DNA of 19,872 bases, taken from assembly GCA_964414345.1 (NCBI GenBank), contig CAYPWF010000065.1, positions 1-19,872 of the forward strand, read 5' to 3'. Shown piece by piece: positions 7,489 through 13,744 of the stretch. Within the stretch, counting starts at the first letter, position 1. Each line of letters opens with the position of its first letter. Under the pieces are notes generated by a model. That model saw nothing but the letters and a program-made list of their open reading frames with translations. It did no database searches and was not told the DNA's origin. A program made the translations under genes and the position numbers. The stretch comes from Desulfocorpusculum sp964414345. Its GTDB lineage: Bacteria > Desulfobacterota > Desulfocorpusculales > Desulfocorpusculum.

Positions 7489-7890
7489 ATGACAGAACAG
7501 GTCTCCTCCACTCCCATAAATCTGCTTCTGGTGGACGACGAGGAAGGTTATGTTCAGGTTCTGGCCAAACGTTTGGGCAAGCGCAACATCAGGGTGACCC
7601 CGGCTTTGTGCGGCTCAGAAGGGATCCAGAGGCTTCGGCGGGAGGATTTTGACGTGGCTGTGCTGGATCTCAAAATGGAGGATATGGACGGAATAGAAGT
7701 GCTTCGCGTTTTCAAGCGTATGGTTCCATCCATGCCGGTCATCATGCTTACGGGCCACGGCTCGGAGAAGGCAGCCAGGGAAGGCCTGGAGCTGGGGGCC
7801 TTCGATTATCTGACCAAGCCCTGCGATCTGGAGGAACTGGTCAGGAAGATTAGGGAGGCTTGTAAAAAGGGAGGTGAGGCAGGTGGCTGA
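7489..7890 (+). CDS. Single-domain response regulator, second of three in tandem
   Basis: The protein has 133 residues and is a receiver domain only. D16-D17 form the acidic pocket, D60 is the phospho-acceptor in VAVLDLKMEDMDG, and the switch Thr (MLTGHG) and Lys (YLTKPC) are present. ATG 7489 follows GAGG with suitable spacing; TTG 7474 in the same frame would overlap the previous gene by 8 nt and is less likely. It is more divergent from its two neighbours than they are from each other: MEDMDG replaces the usual MPGMDG loop after the phosphorylation site. Tight packing with both neighbours indicates one transcript. Confidence 0.9.
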   Translation: MTEQVSSTPINLLLVDDEEGYVQVLAKRLGKRNIRVTPALCGSEGIQRLRREDFDVAVLDLKMEDMDGIEVLRVFKRMVPSMPVIMLTGHGSEKAAREGLELGAFDYLTKPCDLEELVRKIREACKKGGEAGG

Positions 7891-8320
7891 TTTGGGGGTC
7901 CTGCTGGTGGATGACGAGGTGGAGTTCCTGGAGACCCTGGAGAAGAGGCTTCGCCGGAGGAACATGGATGTAAGGGTGGCCACAAGCGGCGAGGAGGCTC
8001 TGGAGGTGCTTTCCCAGTTTCCGCCGGATGTGGTGGTGCTGGACGTGAAAATGCCCGGCATGGACGGAATAGAGACCCTCAGGGAGATCAAGAGGAGGGC
8101 CCCCCTCATAGAGGTGGTGATGCTTACAGGCCACGCCAACCTGGAGGTGGCCATCCAGGGCATGGAGATGGGGGCCTTTGACTATCTGATGAAACCCGTG
8201 GACATAGACGAGCTGGTGTACAAGCTCCAGGACGCCCAAAGGAGGAAGTCCCTTCAAGAGGACAGGATAAAGGAGCTGGAGGAGAAAGAGAGACTCCCGG
8301 GAGTGGGTCCCGGGGGTTAG
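7883..8320 (+). CDS. Single-domain response regulator, third of three in tandem
   Basis: From GTG 7883 the protein has 145 residues: a receiver with D10-D11, phospho-acceptor D54 (VVVLDVKMPGMDG), Thr in MLTGHA and Lys in YLMKPV, then a charged tail (RRKSLQEDRIKELEEKERL) that looks helical. GTG 7883 is preferred because AAGGGAGGTGAG precedes it and the resulting N-terminus matches the first regulator; GTG 7874 is the longer option. The start overlaps the stop of the second regulator by 8 nt, consistent with coupled translation. The paralogue is the regulator at 7044-7481. No output domain is present. Confidence 0.92.
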   Translation: MADLGVLLVDDEVEFLETLEKRLRRRNMDVRVATSGEEALEVLSQFPPDVVVLDVKMPGMDGIETLREIKRRAPLIEVVMLTGHANLEVAIQGMEMGAFDYLMKPVDIDELVYKLQDAQRRKSLQEDRIKELEEKERLPGVGPGG

Positions 8321-8388
8321 AAGAGGGATTCTGCAAGCGCGTCGGAGCCGGGCGCTTTGGAATCCCAAGAAAAGGGAGGTGGAAACGG

Positions 8389-9668
8389 ATGCTGAAGTGG
8401 AGAGGGGTTTACAGGATGCTGTTGGAGGCTACGGTTGCCCACGCCCGGTGGGAGAAGGAGATGTCGGACAATCTCCTTCGAGACAAGAGAAGACTTCTGG
8501 TGCTGGCCGCCCTAGGAGGTGGGGCGGTTTTGATCTCCGTTGCTTTGGCCTCGGATCTGCCCAAGGTGCTGGGCGGTAAAGAGGCCTACACACCTTCTTT
8601 TTACACTCCCACAACTTTTCTGGTCTCCACGGTCATAGGGCTTTGCGCAGGGCTAATAACAGGGGCCATAGGCGCTGGGGGGGCTTCATCATAACCCCGG
8701 CCTTGATGAGCGCAGGTGTCAAGGGGATTCTGGCCGTGGGCACAGATCTCTTCCACATATTTGCAAAGGCCATCATGGGCACGGTGGTGCACAAGAAACT
8801 CGGGAACGTCTCGGTGAGCCTGGCCATAGCCTTCCTGGTAGGCTCTGTTCTGGAGGCCACGGGCGGGGGGCTCATAAACCGGGCTCTTTATGAGACAAAC
8901 CCGGTTTTGAGTGACACCTTCATAAGTGTGGTTTACGTGCTGCTCCTTGGATTCTTGGGCATTTACTCGCTTATGGATTTTCTGAGACTGAGGAAGATGG
9001 GGGATCAAGTGGGGGCTCACCACGGTGAGAGCCCCCACGGGGCCGAGGCGGCCAAGGCTGAAAAAGGGCTTCCTGCAAAGCTGCAGGCGGCCCGGATTCC
9101 TCCCATGCTCACCTTTGACGAGGATTTGGTGCGCGGGGGGAAGCGCATCCCCGCCCTCTTCGTGGCCCTCTGCAGGGCCGTGGTGGGTTTCGTGGCCTCC
9201 ATAATGGGGGTTGGAGGCGGATTCCTAACCTTCCCCATGTTTGTGTACATCCTGTGGGTATCCTCCTTCACTACGGTGGGCACAGACGTGCTCCAGATCA
9301 TCTTCACCGCAGGTTACGCGGCCATAAGCCAGTACGTGATCTACGGGTTCATTTTCTACACTCTGGCCATGGGCATGCTCTTGGGCTCCCTCATAGGGAT
9401 CCAGCTCGGGGCCATGACCACCAAGGTGGTAAAGGGAATCTACATCCGGGGCTTTTACGCCACAGCGGTCCTAGCCGGCTTCATCAACCGCCTCTTTGCC
9501 CTTCCGAAACAGTTGAGGGAGATGGAGATCCTGGATATCTCAAAGGGTACGGCGGAGCTCCTGGGAAGCGTCGGCAACTGGGTCTTTTTCATCGTAGTGG
9601 GGATCTTCGCGTTCTGGGTCATGAGCAAGTTCCTGGGGAACATCCGGGTGCTCAGGGGGGAGGGCTGA
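8389..9668 (+). pseudogene. TauE/SafE-type membrane exporter, frameshifted in a G7 run
   Basis: ATG 8389 is preceded by GGGAGGTGG. The first part (about 98 residues) has one TM segment and then the entry to the first conserved motif, GLITGAIGAGG, where the frame fails at seven Gs (8677-8683) and ends at TAA 8692-8694. With eight Gs the frame becomes GAIGAGGGFIITPALMSAGV and continues to TGA 9666-9668, for about 426 residues in all. The second half repeats the family signature (SIMGVGGGFLTFPM), as expected for the two-fold repeat of TauE/SafE transporters, with a charged cytoplasmic loop near 9020-9120. TauE/SafE proteins move small anions such as sulfite, sulfonates or sulfoacetate; the substrate here cannot be read from the sequence. 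Co-transcription with the receivers upstream and the membrane protein downstream is likely. Confidence 0.88.
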
Positions 9669-9671
9669 GAA

Positions 9672-10379
9672 ATGGTGATGGTGAACAAGAAAGAATTCCG
9701 AATCGGACTGATAATGGCGATTTGTTTCTTCGTGGTGCTCTTTCTTATGTTCTCTCCGCTTTTCGGGGGAAAGAACGCTTTTGAGGCCGCAGACGACTTC
9801 TTCAACTCCATAGCCAAGGGCTCCACTTACTACATGGGGGATCTGGCCAAGGAGGCTGAGAAGAGGAAGGGCAAGGTGGTGGAGGTAACGGTGAAGCTGG
9901 GGGACCCCAAGGCGGCAGCCTCCTCAGCCGCGATTCTCAAGGCCTCAGGGGCCTTGGTGGAGGAGACCGGGCCTCAGCTCAGGGCGGCCGGGGACCTGGC
10001 GAAAATCACCTTGGCCGCCATCCGCGACTCAGAGGCCATGTTCCAAAACAAGGGCCAGGAGTTGGTGGCACGCTACAACTTGCCCGAGAAGCAAGCCCTT
10101 TACCTCTGGTGGGCCCTTTTCAGGGAAATGGAAAAGGATCTGAAACGCCAGAAGAAGTTTGAGGAGGCTGCCTGGCTTTCCACTGTCTCCAAGAAGGGGT
10201 TGGAGGTGGGTTACAATTTTTACGGCATACAGGCCAAGAGCGCTTCCTCCACAGCCGGGGGCCTAGCCTTTTCCCTGGTCTTCTATGTGATATACACCCT
10301 GTGGTGGGGATATGCCATCCTGTTTCTGTGCGAGGGGTTGGGCCTCCAGATGAAGCCTGGGGGCAAGAAGGAGGTCTAA
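9672..10379 (+). CDS. Two-TM membrane protein of unknown function, paired with the exporter
   Basis: The protein has 235 residues. It has an N-terminal TM (IGLIMAICFFVVLFLMFSPL, about 12-31), a soluble middle of about 160 residues rich in Ala, Lys and Glu and mainly helical in character, and a C-terminal TM (LAFSLVFYVIYTLWWGYAIL) followed by a short basic tail. It starts 3 nt after the exporter stop, with GGAGG just upstream, so it belongs to the same operon. The family is unknown to me. The overall architecture resembles the interrupted protein at 62-619, which suggests that an accessory protein of this shape goes with each transporter unit. A structural or adaptor role beside the exporter is inference from position only. 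Confidence 0.88.
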   Translation: MVMVNKKEFRIGLIMAICFFVVLFLMFSPLFGGKNAFEAADDFFNSIAKGSTYYMGDLAKEAEKRKGKVVEVTVKLGDPKAAASSAAILKASGALVEETGPQLRAAGDLAKITLAAIRDSEAMFQNKGQELVARYNLPEKQALYLWWALFREMEKDLKRQKKFEEAAWLSTVSKKGLEVGYNFYGIQAKSASSTAGGLAFSLVFYVIYTLWWGYAILFLCEGLGLQMKPGGKKEV

Positions 10380-10422
10380 AAAAGTTTTATTTTGTGAGGG
10401 GAGCTCTGGGGCTCTGATGGCT

Positions 10423-10447
10423 CCGGGAGCCTCCCCGGCCTCTTTTT
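10423..10447 (+). terminator. Probable intrinsic terminator after the exporter operon
   Basis: CCGGG (10423-10427) pairs with CCCGG (10434-10438) around a 6-nt loop, followed within 4 nt by five Ts (10443-10447). An overlapping alternative stem, GGCTC / GAGCC, is also present. It lies between the membrane protein gene and the phosphotransferase gene. The stem is short, so partial readthrough is possible. Confidence 0.5.
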
Positions 10448-10474
10448 AGCCTGATTTTCCCTCGCAAGGCCGCC

Positions 10475-13111
10475 ATGGTTGCACTAGCAAGACTCTTGCG
10501 CAAGATCCTGCCTTGGGGCAAGGCAGAGGGTGAGATCCCTTCAGACCCAGAAGCCCTCAGGGCCGCCTTCCGGGCCCGCTACCACAGCTTCCGCCTTCTT
10601 CTCACGGCCAATACCAGGGCCCTTGAGGCCATGAGCGAGATGGAGAGGGCTTCCAGGGGAGACAGGCCTTTTGGCATGTCTTTTGTGCGGGCCAACCTGA
10701 CATCTGTCTCGGTAAACGTCTTTAGGATCATCAAACACCTAGACGAACTGGCTCCTGGGAAGTACAGAGTTCTGTTTACACGTTTCCGGGAGATCCAGGA
10801 TCGTATCCAAGAGGAGTTGGCTCCCCATCCACTTGCAGAAGCAGACAGGATGGTCTACCCCCTCTCCCAGGTGGACAAACACATGGCGGACATCGTGGGA
10901 AGCAAGATGGCCAACTTGGGGGAGATCCGCAGCAGGCTGAACATGAGGGTTCCTCCTGGATTCGTAGTATCTACAAAAGCCTACAGGCGGTTCATGGAGG
11001 AAAACCAACTCCAGGCTGAGATAGATCGAAGGCTCCAGGCGGCCAAACCCGAAGACATGGCCGACCTGTACGCTCTCAGCACCTCCATCCAGCAGTTGAT
11101 CCTGAGGGCTCCGGTGCCCGAAGATGTGGCCCAAGAGATACAAGCCGCTTACCAAGAACTGGAAAAAGAGCTGGGAGAGGGGCTGACCGTATCCATGAGA
11201 AGCAGTGCTTTGGCCGAAGATGCCGCCGGAACCTCCTTTGCCGGGCAGTACCGATCCGTCTTGAACGTGAACAAAGAGAGCCTCTTGGAAGCCTACCGGG
11301 AGATCCTGGCCAGCAAGTACAACGTGGCGGCCATGGCCTACCGTCACAACAGGGGGCTAAGGGATGAGGACATAGCCATGTGCGTTGGCTGCATGGCCAT
11401 GGTTCAGGCTGTCTCAAGCGGAGTAATGTACTCCAGGGATCCGCTGAGCATCAGGGATCGTTCGGTGCACATAAATGCTGCCTGGGGTCTTCCCAAGGCT
11501 GTAGTGGACGGGACGGTCACCCCGGATTTGTTCGTGGTGGCCCGCGATCCTGGACTCCGTCTGGTCAGAAGTGAAATCCGCAACAAAGACAAGGCCTTTG
11601 TTTGTTATCCCCAAGAAGGTGTGTGCAGGCTGGACCTGGCCGGAGAGAAGGCCTCCATGCCCTCCCTGACAGAGGAGCAGGCCTTGGAGTTGGCACAGTT
11701 GGCTGTGAGGCTGGAAGAGCACTATGGGGGACCGCAGGACATAGAGTGGGCCATAGGTCCGGACGGGCAGATATACGTACTTCAGTGCAGGCCTTTGCAA
11801 CAATTGGAAAGCAAAGGCCAGAAGGAGGTGGCCCGGGAGGCCCAGACCTCCACCAGGATACTCCTTGCCGGGGGGGCCACTGCCAGTCCCGGGGTGGGGG
11901 TTGGTCCTGTTTTCAAGGTAAAGAAGGACGCGGATTTGCTGAGATTCCCTAAGGGTGCGGTGCTGGTGGCCTCCCAGGCGCTTCCCAGGTGGGCTGCTGT
12001 TCTAAGCCGGGCTGCCGCGGTGATAACCGAGCATGGCAGCGTTACAGGGCACCTGGCCAATGTGGCCAGGGAGTTCAAGGTCCCAGCCTTGATGGGATTG
12101 GCCAAGGCCACGAGTGTATTGGAGGAGGGGAGGCTCCTCACAGTGGATGCGGACGCCAGGAAGGTGTATGACGGGCTTGTGGAGGAACTCCTGGCAGAGA
12201 TCCAATCGGGGCCCCTTATCATGGAAGGAAGCCCGGTTTATAAGACCTTGCATGCTGTTATGACCCACGTGATCCCTCTCAACCTCATAGATCCTGACAG
12301 CCCTCTGTTTCGTGCCGATAAGTGCAGGACTTTCCATGACATAACCCGCTTTGCCCACGAGAAATCCGTGGAGGAGATGTTCAACTTCGGGAAGGCCCAT
12401 CGCTTCCCGGAGCGCACCAGCAAGCAGCTCCTGTGCGATGTGCCAATGCAATGGTGGGTGTTGGACCTGGAGGACGGCTTCTCTGGGGAGGTGGAGGGCA
12501 GGTTCGTAAGGTTGGAGCAAATCCGCTCCATACCCATGCTGGCCCTCTGGGAGGGGATCACGGCGGTTGCATGGGAGGGCCCTCCTCCTGTGGATGCCAA
12601 AGGGTTCATGTCCGTCATGGTGCAGGCCACAGCCAACCCAGCCCTGGACCCCTCCATGCAATCCCCTTATGCCAACCGCAATTACTTCATGATCTCCCGC
12701 AACTATTGCAGCCTCAACTCCTGCTTCGGTTTTCACTTCTCAGGGGTGGAAACCCTGGTAGGGGAAAGGGCCCCGGAGAACTATATAAGCTTCCAGTTCA
12801 AGGGTGGAGCAGCCGACTTCCCAAGGCGAGTGGCCAGGGCCGTTTTCGTGGCAGATATCCTTCGTGGGCATGGCTTCAGGGCCGAGTTAAAGGAGGATGC
12901 GGTCTTTGCCAGGCTGGACGGAGGGGATGAGACTTTCATGTGCAACAGGTTGAGGCTTCTTGGCTATCTCATCATCCACACCCGTCAGTTGGACATGGTA
13001 ATGGCAAACCCGGCCACCTTCCAAAGACAAAGAGAGAAGATCCTCATGGACCTGGAAAGGCTGGGCTCTGGGTCTCCCAGGAACCATGTTCGGGCAGACA
13101 GCTCAAACTGA
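10475..13111 (+). CDS. PEP-synthase-like phosphohistidine enzyme with a non-canonical C-terminal domain
   Basis: The protein has 878 residues. Residues 1-135 are a helical N-terminal extension. Residues about 139-440 match the ATP/pyruvate-binding domain of PEP synthase and pyruvate phosphate dikinase: IVGSKMANLGE, VPPGFVVSTKAY, SMRSSALAEDAAGTSFAGQY, GVMYSRDP and DIEWAIGPDGQIYVLQCRPL. Residues about 480-570 are the swivelling phosphohistidine domain, with the catalytic His most likely H526 in HGSVTGHLANVARE (family pattern GGxTSHAAIVAR). From about 590 to the end no TIM-barrel PEP/pyruvate domain is visible: none of its hallmark motifs appear, and the region reads as an unfamiliar domain with a CSLNSCFGFHFSG segment. 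The protein can probably make a phosphohistidine from ATP, but the acceptor is unknown, so a plain PEP synthase call would be unsafe. ATG 10475 has only a weak AAGG upstream. It ends in TGATG overlap with the next ORF. Confidence 0.9.
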   Translation: MVALARLLRKILPWGKAEGEIPSDPEALRAAFRARYHSFRLLLTANTRALEAMSEMERASRGDRPFGMSFVRANLTSVSVNVFRIIKHLDELAPGKYRVLFTRFREIQDRIQEELAPHPLAEADRMVYPLSQVDKHMADIVGSKMANLGEIRSRLNMRVPPGFVVSTKAYRRFMEENQLQAEIDRRLQAAKPEDMADLYALSTSIQQLILRAPVPEDVAQEIQAAYQELEKELGEGLTVSMRSSALAEDAAGTSFAGQYRSVLNVNKESLLEAYREILASKYNVAAMAYRHNRGLRDEDIAMCVGCMAMVQAVSSGVMYSRDPLSIRDRSVHINAAWGLPKAVVDGTVTPDLFVVARDPGLRLVRSEIRNKDKAFVCYPQEGVCRLDLAGEKASMPSLTEEQALELAQLAVRLEEHYGGPQDIEWAIGPDGQIYVLQCRPLQQLESKGQKEVAREAQTSTRILLAGGATASPGVGVGPVFKVKKDADLLRFPKGAVLVASQALPRWAAVLSRAAAVITEHGSVTGHLANVAREFKVPALMGLAKATSVLEEGRLLTVDADARKVYDGLVEELLAEIQSGPLIMEGSPVYKTLHAVMTHVIPLNLIDPDSPLFRADKCRTFHDITRFAHEKSVEEMFNFGKAHRFPERTSKQLLCDVPMQWWVLDLEDGFSGEVEGRFVRLEQIRSIPMLALWEGITAVAWEGPPPVDAKGFMSVMVQATANPALDPSMQSPYANRNYFMISRNYCSLNSCFGFHFSGVETLVGERAPENYISFQFKGGAADFPRRVARAVFVADILRGHGFRAELKEDAVFARLDGGDETFMCNRLRLLGYLIIHTRQLDMVMANPATFQRQREKILMDLERLGSGSPRNHVRADSSN

Positions 13112-13463
13112 TGTCCAGCAAACTCCAGTGGTTCCTGGGATTGGGGTTGCTCTTGGCGGTGACGGCGGTCCTGAAGCTTTGGCCCCGGGGGCTCCAGGCA
13201 TGGTGGAGGTCCCTGGCGCCTTTATCCCTGGCCGGGCTATTCCCACACCTGGCTCTGGTTCCATAAGGCCGGGCTCCGGCTCCAGGCCGCGTGGGTCGGC
13301 GGCCTGCGTATCGGTGACCGTCAGTATGGGAGCTGCGGCCAGAAGCCCCCTGTGCTCCACGCCGAAAGAGGTGCTGGCGGCTGCGGACAGGGCTCTGTAC
13401 AGGGCCAAGCGGATGGGCCGCAACAGGGTGGAGTTTGAACGCCGCAGGAAAAGACGTGCCTGA
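13111..13463 (+). pseudogene. Remnant of a membrane GGDEF (diguanylate cyclase) protein
   Basis: ATG 13111 shares its A with the TGA of the preceding gene (TGATG), a coupled start. The first frame gives 51 residues with one clear TM (WFLGLGLLLAVTAVLKLW) and a second hydrophobic stretch, then stops at TAA 13264-13266. In another frame, from about 13302 to TGA 13461-13463, lies the C-terminal end of a GGDEF domain: VTVSMGAAARS, then AAADRALYRAKRMGRNRVEF, matching the family's closing strand and ADxALYxAKxxGRNRV signature. The GGDEF active-site loop and most of the domain are missing, and head and tail are in different frames. This points to an internal deletion plus frame loss, so no cyclase activity is expected. 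Confidence 0.65.
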
Positions 13464-13527
13464 AAAACAGCTTGGGTCATGCGTCAGTGGGGGATAATGC
13501 TGGTTGGGTGGCTGAAATGAGAGGCGT

Positions 13528-13548
13528 GGGCGGGGCTGAACCCCGCCC
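13528..13548. repeat. GC-rich hairpin 1 in the convergent spacer
   Basis: Perfect 8-bp arms GGGCGGGG / CCCCGCCC around the loop CTGAA. It lies just after the GGDEF remnant. There is no T-run next to it. It could act as a two-way transcription barrier between converging genes or be a REP-like element. Confidence 0.6.
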
Positions 13549-13596
13549 TGAGGAGACCCGCACCCCGGATTCATTGATATTGTTGGGCTCCCGTAG

Positions 13597-13617
13597 GGGA
13601 GGGGTTTAACCCCTCCC
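13597..13617. repeat. GC-rich hairpin 2 in the convergent spacer
   Basis: Perfect 8-bp arms GGGAGGGG / CCCCTCCC around TTTAA, the same geometry as hairpin 1 with different arm sequence. A G/T-rich stretch with T4 runs follows on the plus strand, so weak terminator activity is possible. Confidence 0.6.
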
Positions 13618-13653
13618 TTAGGGTTTTGGGGGTTTTGGTTCGGATGGTTTTGC

Positions 13654-13673
13654 GGGCGGGGCTGAACCCGCCC
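13654..13673. repeat. GC-rich hairpin 3 in the convergent spacer
   Basis: 7-bp arms GGGCGGG / CCCGCCC around GCTGAA. It is nearly the same sequence as hairpin 1, in the same orientation 126 nt away, which suggests a repeated element rather than a chance stem. The remainder of 13464-13744 holds no gene. Confidence 0.6.
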
Positions 13674-13744
13674 CCAGGATCTTGGGCGTGATCCCTCCCG
13701 TTGCCCCCACCAGGGGAGGGAACCAGGCCATGGGCGGGAACGCC

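Noticed and set aside
10475..13111. Calling the large enzyme a standard PEP synthase (ppsA)
   Set aside because: The PEP/pyruvate barrel motifs are missing from the C-terminal third, so the reaction cannot be assumed.
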